DNA of 64,000 bases from assembly GCF_009649845.1 (NCBI RefSeq), contig NZ_WJIE01000002.1, positions 682,001-746,000 on the forward strand, given 5' to 3'. Numbering within the stretch: position 1 is the first letter of the stretch; each line of letters starts with the position of its first letter. The translations under genes and the position numbers were made by a program. This document shows positions 9,333 through 18,634 of this stretch, piece by piece. The stretch is from Polyangium spumosum. Lineage in GTDB: Bacteria; Myxococcota_A; Polyangia; Polyangiales; Polyangiaceae. Under the pieces are notes generated by a model. The model was given only the letters and a program-made list of their open reading frames with translations, did not search any database and was not told the origin of the DNA.

Positions 9333-10059
9333 CGTTCGTTTTTCAAGCATGGAAGGTGCGGTGCCCAATCCGAAGGCGCCCCTCGTAGCACGCCTTCTGC
9401 CTGCGAAACAATTCCCTTCGGTCCGCTTCCACGAGCGGTGTTCCGGCGCCTCACAGTGTTGCAAAAGCGCAACACCCGCCCGGCTTCGACATGCGGAGCC
9501 ACGCGCCATCATCACGCGCGCCGAAAAGCATCGACGCGCGTGGCGAGGGAGATGCGTCTTCATTCGAAGCAAGCCAAAGGCCAGCGTCGCCGCTACCACG
9601 CGTTCGCACCTCGCGCGCTCGACTCCAGCAAATCGCGTTGAAACTTCGCAGCGATGCCGTCCTCCAGATCGCACGCGCGGTCTGGCGCTGGAGCGTTCGG
9701 GCGTTCGGGCGTGCGCGCAGAGCGACAGCGCGACGCCGCTGTCAGACCCCAGGACGAACGTTCGCGTCACGTTCGTGGCGCCTCGCGAGCGAGCGTCGTG
9801 AGGCGCGCGGCCGAGCGATCCGAGCCACGTCACCCCGCGTCCCTGACGTGACGCGTAGCCCGTCCACCCCGTTCGGGTCACACGTCGCGCGCCGTGGTCG
9901 TTCGTGTCCTCGCGGCGATCACGTAGACGCCGTGCATACGTCGCGCTTCACGTCATGCTCCCGTGGCCTGCGGCGCGTATACGCCGCTTGAGTGTCGTGC
10001 GACGTTGACCTAGACATGCCCCCCCGGGGCGCTGGATCGGGACACACGGAGGAGCGGGA
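9333..10059. other. Long noncoding interval between the cytidylyltransferase and ino1 genes
   Basis: 727 bp with no reading frame that shows the codon bias of the neighbours. It must contain both divergent promoters. Visible structures are a 7-bp inverted repeat with a 6-nt loop at 9456-9475, a clustered set of GTTCG/CGTTC motifs at about 9690-9780 (including the palindrome CGAACGTTCG), and the 10-bp palindrome GCGTATACGC at 9975-9984. I see no tRNA, no small ORF with a good ribosome site and no transposon end. The interval is far longer than other divergent gaps in the window (40-160 bp). Confidence 0.6.
9456..9475. promoter_or_regulatory. Inverted repeat, candidate operator
   Basis: GTGTTGC, six bases AAAAGC, then GCAACAC: a perfect 7-bp inverted repeat 124 bp upstream of the cytidylyltransferase start. 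No T-tract follows, so it looks more like a dimeric regulator site than a terminator. Its role is inference. Confidence 0.35.
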
Positions 10060-11373
<1,314 letters not shown>

Positions 11374-11384
11374 TTTTTGGTGGC

Positions 11385-11443
11385 AGGGGACCGGCGCGGG
11401 CCGGTCCTCTTTGTGGCAGGGGACCGGCGCGGGCCGGTCCCCT
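11385..11443. terminator. Tandem pair of near-identical GC hairpins
   Basis: Two stem-loops 33 bp apart lie between the convergent ino1 and GDT1-type genes. Each has the arm AGGGGACCGGC, loop GCGG and a return arm. The second (11418-11443) is a perfect 11-bp stem; the first (11385-11410) has one G-T pair in place of G-C. The flanking bases TGGC are repeated too, so the unit is a tandem duplication. The second hairpin overlaps the stop codon of the minus-strand gene (TAG at 11442-11444). It probably acts as a two-way terminator, though neither side has a U-tract. Confidence 0.6.
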
Positions 11444-11765
11444 ACGCGTCGCGCTCGGGCGCGCCGCTACCCGGCGTAGGTGCCGCTCCCGACTCCTTCG
11501 CGCCCACCAGATAGATCACGCCCAGCACCACGAACACGAGCCCCGCGGCCCGCTTCACCCAGATCGCGGGCACGTAGCGGCTCACGACCTCGCCGAGCAG
11601 CACCGCGACGGCGCTCGTCGCCACCAGCGCGAGCGCGGAGGCCGCGAACACCACCCAGCGCGACGAGCCGCTGCCGGCGAGCGTGAGCGTCGCGATCTGC
11701 GTCTTGTCCCCCATCTCCGCGAGGAAGATGGCGGCGAACGTCGAGGCGAAGAGCTTCCAGTCCAT
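11442..11765 (-). CDS. Single-domain GDT1/UPF0016 (TMEM165-type) transporter subunit
   Basis: 107 residues with three hydrophobic segments. The first contains the family motif E-M-G-D-K-T-Q (residues 17-23), the acidic cation site of GDT1/MneA-type Mn or Ca exporters. Usual members hold two copies in about 190-230 residues. This one has a single copy, so it should work as a homo- or heterodimer, and no second copy lies adjacent. The soluble tail after residue 92 is short and Pro/Gly-rich. The start at 11765 is the first ATG before the conserved D-W-K-L-F. The gene is separated by 53 bp from the diacylglycerol-kinase-like gene upstream. Confidence 0.82.
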   Translation of the reverse strand: MDWKLFASTFAAIFLAEMGDKTQIATLTLAGSGSSRWVVFAASALALVATSAVAVLLGEVVSRYVPAIWVKRAAGLVFVVLGVIYLVGAKESGAAPTPGSGAPERDA

Positions 11766-11818
11766 CAGGGCCGAGCGTGACGCGGATGCTCGCCGCGAAC
11801 AAGCCCCGGCAGAGCGCG

Positions 11819-12943
11819 CTAGCCGCGCGGCGGCGCGTAGAAGTCGACGATGCGGATCGGCTCGGTCAGACAAACCCGCACGCTCTGGCGGTCGCCCCGC
11901 ACGTCGCCGCCGATCTGGAACGCCGTCGGCGGGTCCATCTCGATCATGATGTCGTCGACGAAGAAGTCGAACGTGTCCTCGAGGTTGTCGTACTCGCCGC
12001 GCCAGATCGTCTTGAAGTTCGACACGAAGGACATGGGCGAGAGGTTCGTCACGCGAAGCTGCATGCGATCCGGCCTGTCCTCGGCGTACGGGAACATGCG
12101 GAATCCGAAGCCGTAGTACGGGATCGTCGCGACACACGCGAGCTTCGCCGGCCCCTCGTAGATCACGCCGCCCTTGCGGATCGGCGCCCCGAGGATCGCG
12201 CCCTTCTCCCCCACGCGCACGGCGTCGCTGCCCATGTTGATCACGCGGCAGTGCGGCGTGCGGCGCACGAAGTAGCTCGGCAAGGTCTTCGTCGTCGCCG
12301 CGATCGCGTACGAGACGATCCCCGGCGCGACCTTCTTCAGCGGCCCTCGCGCGAGCAGGCCCTTCACCCGCGTGTAGTCCTTGAGCATCTCCGCGTCGAT
12401 GCCGAAGCCGCAGAACGGCGAGAGCACGCCCTCGGCCTCGACGAGGCGCAACCAGCGGCTGCCCGCGTCGGCGCGCAGGCGCGACAGATCCACCGCGAGC
12501 CCGCGGAACCCGCCCGAGCCCTTCTCGCCCGCGCCGCTCGCGCCGAGCACCCACGCGAGCGAGTTGCCCGTGCCGAGCCGCAAGAGCCCGAAGCGCGGGA
12601 GCGGCGCCTGTCGCCGCTTCGCCTCGTGCACCACGGCCGTCACCACCGACGTGAACGTCCCGTCTCCGCCGCCGGTGAGGATCGTCCCGTAGCCGCGATC
12701 GACGAGCGTCTGCGCGATGCCTTCGCTCTCCTCGACGCTGCGGGACACGAAGAGATCGCCGCTGTCGAGGATCTGATCGAGCGTCTCGATGACCTCTGCC
12801 GTGACGCTCTTCGCGTTGCCGTTGACCACGACGGCGATACGCGGCAGGGCCGGGCCGCCGGACCTCCCCTGCTCGGGGGGCCTCGAGGGGGCGGCCTCGG
12901 GGTCGGTGCCGGGGGAGAGGTGCGCGTCGGTGCGAGAGGCCAT
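11819..12943 (-). CDS. Diacylglycerol/lipid kinase catalytic-domain protein
   Basis: 374 residues. The DAGK catalytic fold begins near residue 35 with I-A-V-V-V-N-G-N-A-K, followed by the nucleotide loop G-G-G-D-G-T at about 87 and L-R-L-G-T-G-N-S-L-A-W. The second beta-rich domain (about 195-374) is typical of YegS/DgkB and sphingosine-kinase relatives. It should phosphorylate a lipid hydroxyl at the inner membrane face. The first 34 residues are low-complexity and probably disordered; the ATG at 12943 is chosen because upstream codons are Pro/Gly runs. Its place beside ino1 and a cytidylyltransferase fits a phospholipid head-group role, but the substrate is not determinable here. Confidence 0.83.
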   Translation of the reverse strand: MASRTDAHLSPGTDPEAAPSRPPEQGRSGGPALPRIAVVVNGNAKSVTAEVIETLDQILDSGDLFVSRSVEESEGIAQTLVDRGYGTILTGGGDGTFTSVVTAVVHEAKRRQAPLPRFGLLRLGTGNSLAWVLGASGAGEKGSGGFRGLAVDLSRLRADAGSRWLRLVEAEGVLSPFCGFGIDAEMLKDYTRVKGLLARGPLKKVAPGIVSYAIAATTKTLPSYFVRRTPHCRVINMGSDAVRVGEKGAILGAPIRKGGVIYEGPAKLACVATIPYYGFGFRMFPYAEDRPDRMQLRVTNLSPMSFVSNFKTIWRGEYDNLEDTFDFFVDDIMIEMDPPTAFQIGGDVRGDRQSVRVCLTEPIRIVDFYAPPRG

Positions 12944-13215
12944 GGGCGGCGGATCTAGCACGGAAACGGCCACTTCCCCGCTCGGCCCCCCGCCTCCGGG
13001 GGGGTCCCCCCGCTCACCCTGCCCGGCCGTGCTCGGACACAAATTGACCATACGTCCGAAGTTTCTGGACGGACTGGCCCAAATTTTGGTAAGGCGACGG
13101 GCGTATAGCCTTCACGTGCACTTGACAGCCGTCCGGCTCGATCGGTACGGCGCGCCCCAGTTCGCGTGACGATACGCGTGGGACGGGGATTATCGCAGAA
13201 GCGGGACGCAGCGAC

Positions 13216-13872
13216 ATGGCGAAATCGACAAAGACGAAGAGCTCGGAGAAACGCTCCGCGAAAAAAAGCTCACGCGCGAGCGGCGACGCCCCGAAGTCCG
13301 GGACGAAGGCCCGGGAGAAGGACGACGACGCCAAGGGCTCGAAGCGCAAGCTCGGTCTGCGGGGAGCCGCGCCGTGGGCCGCTCGCCACGCGGCCAAGCA
13401 CGCCGCCGAGGCGCGGGCCCGGGCCGCGGAGCCTGCCCCGCCGGGCAGCGCGCGCGCCACGATCCGCGTGCCCGAAGGGGCCGAAGGGATCAAGGCGAAG
13501 ATCGCCGAGCTCCACAACCAGACCACGAAGATCCGCACCCTGCGCAAGCGCATGGAGAAGGGGTTCTTCGACATCGGCCTGGTCCTCGCCGAGATCCAGG
13601 AGCAGCAGCTCTACCAGGCGAAGGGCTACGGCTCGTTCGAGGCCTTCCTCGAGCGCGAGATCGACTTCGGCAAGCAGACCTCGCTGAAGCTCGTGAAGCT
13701 CTCGAAGGTCTTCCAGCGCGAGGCCGCCCTCGACCACGGCATGGACCGCTGCATGATGGCCCTCGCCGCGCTCGACGGCGAAGCTGCGCCGAAGGCCGCG
13801 CCCTCGACGCCGGGCCCCATGGCCCCGCTGCCGCTGCCGCTCAAGCCCCCGATGCGCGCCGCGGGCGGCTGA
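13216..13872 (+). CDS. Lys-rich helical protein of unknown function
   Basis: 218 residues, not recognised. Residues 1-50 are a Lys/Ser/Arg-rich, histone-tail-like region (K-S-T-K-T-K-S-S-E-K-R). A second basic Ala-rich helix spans about 50-75. The central block (about 90-170) is a predicted helical domain with G-F-F-D-I-G-L-V-L-A-E-I-Q and Y-G-S-F-E-A-F-L-E-R-E-I, which loosely resembles helix-turn-helix parts of DUF3102-like proteins. The C-terminus is Pro-rich (P-L-P-L-P-L-K-P-P). DNA binding is plausible from the basic tail but unproven. The 272 bp upstream contains an imperfect inverted repeat (CGTCC...GGACG, 13053-13071) and must hold the promoter. Confidence 0.65.
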   Translation: MAKSTKTKSSEKRSAKKSSRASGDAPKSGTKAREKDDDAKGSKRKLGLRGAAPWAARHAAKHAAEARARAAEPAPPGSARATIRVPEGAEGIKAKIAELHNQTTKIRTLRKRMEKGFFDIGLVLAEIQEQQLYQAKGYGSFEAFLEREIDFGKQTSLKLVKLSKVFQREAALDHGMDRCMMALAALDGEAAPKAAPSTPGPMAPLPLPLKPPMRAAGG

Positions 13873-13900
13873 GCCGCCGGCCTCATCACCCACCGCACCG

Positions 13901-13926
13901 CCGGCTCGACCACGACGTCGAGCCGG
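13901..13926 (+). terminator. Perfect 10-bp hairpin downstream of the Lys-rich protein gene
   Basis: CCGGCTCGAC, loop CACGAC, GTCGAGCCGG: a perfect stem 28 bp after the stop at 13872. It is followed by a C/T-rich stretch, not a U-run. It separates this gene from the promoter region of the carbon-pump operon and is best read as a terminator. Confidence 0.55.
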
Positions 13927-14022
13927 CCTGCTCCCTCACGACATTCCGCCCGTAGCCATCCGCTCCGACGTCGGCCGTGCGGCCCGATCCGGGGACGGAT
14001 CGAGCACGCCCTCCGGTTTTCG

Positions 14023-14048
14023 GGAACCCATTCGTATCTCGTTCCGTC
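14023..14048 (+). promoter_or_regulatory. Candidate ECF-type promoter of the DAB-like operon
   Basis: GGAAC at 14023-14027, a 17-bp spacer, then CGTC at 14045-14048. This is the classic -35/-10 pattern of ECF sigma factors, located 65 bp before the first operon ATG. An ECF sigma factor is encoded at the far end of the same transcription unit. The match is short, so chance cannot be excluded. The sigma gene itself has no such motif in its 66-bp upstream gap. Confidence 0.4.
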
Positions 14049-14073
14049 TCCTCGCCAGACGATGCACGAGACC

Positions 14074-14097
14074 TCGTAGGAACGGTTGTCCCTACGA
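14074..14097 (+). promoter_or_regulatory. Leader inverted repeat before the DAB-like operon
   Basis: TCGTAGG, 10-nt loop, CCTACGA: a perfect 7-bp inverted repeat ending 15 bp before the ATG at 14113. If transcription begins at the ECF-type site, it lies in the mRNA leader next to the ribosome site and could be an operator or a translational control hairpin. Confidence 0.35.
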
Positions 14098-14112
14098 ACC
14101 CGAATTCCATTC

Positions 14113-15573
14113 ATGCCGAGCCTGCTCCTCATCATTTTTCCGCCCCTGCTCGGCGCGGCCCTCGTCATTCTGATCCCACAACGTAACGTGAGGCTGATTC
14201 GAGGCGTGGCGCTCGCCCATGCGGCGCTCGCATTCGTCGCGTCCTTTTGCCTCGTTCCGTTCTTCGACCGGACGACCTCCGCGCTGCAATTCGTCACGCC
14301 CTTTCCGTGGTCGCCGGACGCAGATGGCGCCGCCGCGCTGGGCGTCGACGGGATCTCCTTCCCGATGGTGCTCCTCACGACGCTCGTGATGCTCGTCGCG
14401 CTCGTCGCCTCGCTGCACGTGCGCCACCGCGTGAAGGCCTATTTCGCCTGGCTCCTCCTCCTCGAATTCGCCGTCCTGGGCGTCTTCACCTGCCTCTCCT
14501 GGTCGCTCTTTTACGTCTTCTGGGAGCTCACCCTCGTCCCGCTGTTTTTCCTGGTCAGCGTCTGGGGCGGGAAGGAGCGCTCGGCCGCGAGCATGAGCTT
14601 CTTCCTGTACACGCTCGCCGGCTCCGTCTTCATGCTGGTCGCCATGCTCGCGCTGCACCTCGCGCTGCCCGGGCATGGTTACGGGATGGTCGAAATGGCG
14701 AGCGCGAGCGCGGGGCTCGGCCGGGCCACGCAGGTCCTCCTCTTCCTCGGCCTCTTCGCGGGCCTCGCGGTGAAGATCCCGGTCTTCCCCTTGCACGGGT
14801 GGCTCCCGCTCGCCTACGTCGAATCGAAGCCCGCCGTCAGCATGGTCTTTTCGGCCGTGCTCGCGAAGATGGGCGCCTATGGCCTCCTGCGGCTCTCGGC
14901 CCTCCTGCCCGCCGGCGCGGCGTCGCTCGCGCCGCTCCTGTTCTTGCTCGGCCTCGTCAATATCGTGTACGGCGCGCTCCTCGCGTTCCGGCAGTCCGAT
15001 CTCAAGACCATGGTGGCCTATGGCTCGATGAGCCACATGGGCTTCGTCTTGATCGGCGTCGCGTCGCTCAACGGGGCCGGCCTCACGGGCGCCACGATGC
15101 AGATGTGCACGCACGGCATTTCGAGCGCCGCGCTTTTCCTCCTCGTCGGCGCGCTCGAGCGCCGCGCCGGGACCCGTGACGTGCGCCATTTTGGTGGCCT
15201 CGCGGCCGTCACGCCGCGCCTCTTCGTGGCGCTGTCCGTGGCGCTCCTCGGATCGATGGGTTTGCCCGGGCTCGCCGGCTTCGTCAGCGAGCTCTCCACG
15301 CTCGTCGGCACGTTTCAGCGGTACGAATACCTCGCCGGTATCGCGACCCTCGGCGTCCTCGTCACGGCGGGGTATTCGCTGAGGGCCCTCGGCCGCCTCT
15401 TCTTCGGGCCCTTGAATCCTCGGTGGAAAGATCTAAAGGATCTCGAGCCGCGGGAGCTCCTCGCCGCTGCGCCGCTCGGATTGCTCATCGTGGCGCTCGG
15501 CATGGCCCCGCGCGCGGCCCTCGACCTCGTCGCCGCCACGGTCTCGCACATGGCGACGCTCTTCCACGGATAG
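14113..15573 (+). CDS. NuoM-like proton-translocating antiporter subunit (first copy)
   Basis: 486 residues with about 14 membrane spans, full NuoM type. Key residues of the Mrp/NuoL-M-N fold are all present: G-V-D-G-I-S, the TM5 Glu in F-W-E-L-T-L-V-P, the TM7 Lys in A-V-K-I-P-V-F-P-L-H-G-W-L-P, the TM8 Lys in L-A-K-M-G-A-Y-G, D-L-K-T-M-V-A-Y-G-S-M-S-H and an acidic residue in G-L-P-G-L-A-G-F-V-S-E. It should move protons (or Na) through the membrane. No other complex I genes are nearby. It lies 4 bp upstream of dabA and opens the operon, so it is read as a membrane partner of the DAB-type carbon pump. The start at ATG 14113 fits the usual N-terminus. Confidence 0.85.
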   Translation: MPSLLLIIFPPLLGAALVILIPQRNVRLIRGVALAHAALAFVASFCLVPFFDRTTSALQFVTPFPWSPDADGAAALGVDGISFPMVLLTTLVMLVALVASLHVRHRVKAYFAWLLLLEFAVLGVFTCLSWSLFYVFWELTLVPLFFLVSVWGGKERSAASMSFFLYTLAGSVFMLVAMLALHLALPGHGYGMVEMASASAGLGRATQVLLFLGLFAGLAVKIPVFPLHGWLPLAYVESKPAVSMVFSAVLAKMGAYGLLRLSALLPAGAASLAPLLFLLGLVNIVYGALLAFRQSDLKTMVAYGSMSHMGFVLIGVASLNGAGLTGATMQMCTHGISSAALFLLVGALERRAGTRDVRHFGGLAAVTPRLFVALSVALLGSMGLPGLAGFVSELSTLVGTFQRYEYLAGIATLGVLVTAGYSLRALGRLFFGPLNPRWKDLKDLEPRELLAAAPLGLLIVALGMAPRAALDLVAATVSHMATLFHG

Positions 15574-15577
15574 TCGT

Positions 15578-18500
15578 ATGCGCGCCATTCTGAACGCGGC
15601 CACCCCTTCCGTCTCCGCCGAATCGAGAAAACACCTCGAGCACGAGATCGAGCACATCGCCCACGTCCTGCCCGGACAGGGCCCGATCGACACGTTCATC
15701 CACCACAACACGCTGCACGGCTTCCAGCACCTCCCTTTCGAGGAGGCCGTCCTTTCCGCGCGGCGCGTGCTCGGCGGGCGCGGGTATCTCTCGCTCGATG
15801 AATATCGACGGCTCTTCGTGATCGGCCGGATCACCGAGGAAGACCTCCTGCGCGCCCGTCGCGAGCGAAGAGGAGACGAGAGGGACGAGGTCCTCGCGCG
15901 GATCGGCGCGCGGGTGATCACCACGTGGGACATCGAGCGGATCGTCTTGCTCCACGACCTCGACCCGCGAGGGCCCCTCCCGACCGAGGAGCCCGTGGGC
16001 GACAGGCTCGAGGCGCTCTTCGAACGCGTCGAGCACCTGGAAGCCTCGGGCGGCCCTGCCCCTCCGCTCGACGCGCGGGAGCCTCGCCGGCAGATGATGC
16101 AGCACGCGGCGCGCAGGCTCTCCGAGCACCTCGGCGACCTCGGCCCCGAGACGTGCCACCGCGATGTCCTGCTCGCGCTCACGGGCGAGGACATCCACGA
16201 GAGGATCCACCCCCAGATCCTCCGCGTGACGATGGCCTTCCTCGACGAGGGCCTCGCGGCGTGGCACCTCGCCGGTCGCTCGCTCGGCTTTTACGACGCT
16301 TTCCGCGAGATGGCCGAGCACGACCGTTTCTTCGAGCTCGAGGGCCTCCCCGGCGCCCGCGACGCATTGCGGGCGCTGCCGCCGCTCGCCGTCGACGCGA
16401 TCCTCCAGAGCCTCGGGCGCCTCGGCGTGCCGGAGGCGCACTGGGGGACGTACCTCCGGCGCATCTGCGTGGGTCTGCCCGGCCTCGCGGGTATGGTGCG
16501 CTGGCGCGAGACGCACCCCGAATACCCCGCGCAGAAGGCGCACCCGATCGACCTCCTCCAGTTCCTCGCGGTGCGTTTGTTCCACGAGGTGCTCTTCGTG
16601 CGGCGCGCCTCCCTCCGCGCCTTCGGGCACGACGGCGACATCGAGAGCCTCCGCCGTCATTTCAAGCATCACCTGCCGGAGCTGCTCGTCCGGCATGCGC
16701 TCTTCCGCGGCGAGCTGCCCGATTGCCTCGCCGAGCGCGCCCGCGCCTTGCTCGAGGCCCGCTCCCCGGGTGACGCCGCCGGCGACGACGGGGCCATGCT
16801 CCGCCTCGCCCACATGGTCTTCGAATGGAAGACCGAGGAGATCGTGAGCGGCGTACACGCCACGCGGAGGGACGCGATTCGGCTCGGCGCGCTCGCGCAG
16901 CACCTCGGCGTCTCGCCGGGCGAGCTCCACGCGGCCTCGACCGAGGACACCTCACGATTGCTTTCGGTGCTCGACGCTCTCACGCCCGACGCGCTCTCGC
17001 CGCTCTGGCAACGCGCCTACGAGATTCATTACCGCGACGCCGTCCTCCACGCGCTCGCCGAGAACGTCCGGGCGCGAGAGCCTTTTGCGGGCCGCCGCGA
17101 CGCAGCGCTCGTCTTTTGCATGGACGACCGCGAGGAGGCCATCCGCCGGCACGTCGAGCAGCTCCGGCCCTCGTACGAGACCTTCGGCGCCGCGGGCTTC
17201 TTCGGCGTGGCGATCACCTACGAGGCGCTCGGCGCGCGGGAGCCCGTGCCGCTTTGCCCGATCGCCGCCACGCCCACCCACGAGCTCGCCGAGGTGCCGC
17301 GTGAAGCGGCCCGCGCTGCGTGGGCCTCGCGCTCCTCGCGCGCGCGCCCCCTCGTGGCCCTCCGCGACGCCGCCCGCGAGGCCACACGAAACCCCGTCTC
17401 GTCCTACTTCGCCATCGACCTCCTCGGTCTTTTCTCCCTCCTCCCCGTCGTGGGCAGGCTGCTTTTTCCGCGCGCCTACGAGCGCATGGCGCGCCACGCG
17501 AAACACGCCGTGCTGCCCGCCGTCGAGACGGAGGTGCCGCTCGATCACGAGCGCGAAACCAAAGGTCCTGGACGAAAGAGCCATTTCACCGTGACCGAGC
17601 GGGCGGACCGCGTGGCGGCTCTCCTCCGGAGTATCGGCCTCGTCCGCGATTTCGCGCCGCTCGTCGTGCTCATCGGCCACGGCTCCGAGAGCCGCAACAA
17701 CCCCCACCTCTCCGCCTACGACTGCGGCGCCTGCGGGGGCAAACACGGCGGGCCAAACGCGCGTGTCTTCGCGCGTATGGCGAACGACCCCGACGTGCGC
17801 GCCCTCCTCGCCGAGCGGGGCTTCCCCATCCCAAACAATACGTGGTTCCTCGGCGCCGAGCATAACACCGCGACGGACGCCTTCACCTATTTCGACCTCG
17901 TCGACGTCCCCCGCGCATTCCGCCCCGCGCTCGACGAGCTCCGCGGCGTGCTCCAGCACGCGAGCGAGCGCTCCGCGCAAGAGCGATGCCGCAAGTTCGA
18001 ATCGGCCCCGAAAAACCCCACGCCCGCGCGCGCGCTCCGGCACGTGGTCGGACGCGCCTCGGACCTCTCGCAGGCGCGGCCCGAGCTCGGCCACGCGACG
18101 AACGCGCTCGTCATCTTTGGCCCTCGCTCGATCTCGCAAGGCGTCTTCCTCGACCGACGAGCCCTTTTGGTCTCGTACGATCCTGGCATCGACCCCGACG
18201 GCACGATCCTCGAGGGCCTCTTGCTCGCCGCGGGCCCCGTCGCCGCCGGCATCAACCTCGAATACTACTTCTCCACCGTCGACAACCCGATTTACGGCTG
18301 CGGGACGAAGGTCCCCCACAACGTCGCGGGGCTCATCGGCGTGATGGAGGGCGCCTCGGGGGATCTGCGCACGGGTTTGCCGCGACAGATGATCGAGATC
18401 CACGAACCCATGCGCCTCTTGATGCTCGTCGCGGCGCGGACGCAGATCCTCACGAAGATTTACGAGCGGCAACCCCCCCTCCGCGAGCTCGTCGGCCATG

Positions 18501-18634
18501 CGTGGGTCCACCTCGTCGTGATGGATCCCGAGACGGGCGCGTGTTCCTCGTTCCAGCCCGACCGGGGCTTCGTCCCCTGGGAGCCGCGGGCCGCGACGCA
18601 AACGAGCAGGCAGGTATCGGCGGCCCATGCTTGA
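15578..18634 (+). CDS. dabA: DabA-type inorganic carbon transporter subunit (DUF2309)
   Basis: 1018 residues, soluble, DUF2309 family. The N-terminus shows the family block P-I-D-T-F-I-H-H-N-T-L-H-G-F. The four residues known to form the beta-carbonic-anhydrase-like Zn site in Halothiobacillus DabA are all present: Cys514 and Asp516 in V-F-C-M-D-D-R, His701 in I-G-H-G-S-E-S, and Cys716 in Y-D-C-G-A-C-G-G. The His-to-Cys spacing is 15, as in that protein. It is thus expected to hydrate CO2 to bicarbonate vectorially, driven by ion flow through its membrane partner. At 1018 residues it is longer than the roughly 830 of Halothiobacillus. It overlaps the next gene by 8 bp. The host is probably heterotrophic, so the bicarbonate may serve anaplerotic carboxylases. 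Confidence 0.9.
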   Translation: MRAILNAATPSVSAESRKHLEHEIEHIAHVLPGQGPIDTFIHHNTLHGFQHLPFEEAVLSARRVLGGRGYLSLDEYRRLFVIGRITEEDLLRARRERRGDERDEVLARIGARVITTWDIERIVLLHDLDPRGPLPTEEPVGDRLEALFERVEHLEASGGPAPPLDAREPRRQMMQHAARRLSEHLGDLGPETCHRDVLLALTGEDIHERIHPQILRVTMAFLDEGLAAWHLAGRSLGFYDAFREMAEHDRFFELEGLPGARDALRALPPLAVDAILQSLGRLGVPEAHWGTYLRRICVGLPGLAGMVRWRETHPEYPAQKAHPIDLLQFLAVRLFHEVLFVRRASLRAFGHDGDIESLRRHFKHHLPELLVRHALFRGELPDCLAERARALLEARSPGDAAGDDGAMLRLAHMVFEWKTEEIVSGVHATRRDAIRLGALAQHLGVSPGELHAASTEDTSRLLSVLDALTPDALSPLWQRAYEIHYRDAVLHALAENVRAREPFAGRRDAALVFCMDDREEAIRRHVEQLRPSYETFGAAGFFGVAITYEALGAREPVPLCPIAATPTHELAEVPREAARAAWASRSSRARPLVALRDAAREATRNPVSSYFAIDLLGLFSLLPVVGRLLFPRAYERMARHAKHAVLPAVETEVPLDHERETKGPGRKSHFTVTERADRVAALLRSIGLVRDFAPLVVLIGHGSESRNNPHLSAYDCGACGGKHGGPNARVFARMANDPDVRALLAERGFPIPNNTWFLGAEHNTATDAFTYFDLVDVPRAFRPALDELRGVLQHASERSAQERCRKFESAPKNPTPARALRHVVGRASDLSQARPELGHATNALVIFGPRSISQGVFLDRRALLVSYDPGIDPDGTILEGLLLAAGPVAAGINLEYYFSTVDNPIYGCGTKVPHNVAGLIGVMEGASGDLRTGLPRQMIEIHEPMRLLMLVAARTQILTKIYERQPPLRELVGHAWVHLVVMDPETGACSSFQPDRGFVPWEPRAATQTSRQVSAAHA

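Noticed and set aside
9351-9881. N-terminal extension of the cytidylyltransferase to 457 residues
   Set aside because: The extra 183 codons have no family similarity and an Arg/Ala-rich frame-shadow composition; the conserved fold starts at the ATG at 9332.
9022-9991. Plus-strand genes in the ino1 upstream interval
   Set aside because: Open frames overlap the cytidylyltransferase antisense or have no ribosome site and atypical codon use.
11819-13051. Longer start (13051) for the diacylglycerol-kinase-like gene
   Set aside because: The added 36 codons are Gly/Pro-rich and would use up much of the upstream intergenic region; the ATG at 12943 already leaves a 30-residue disordered head.
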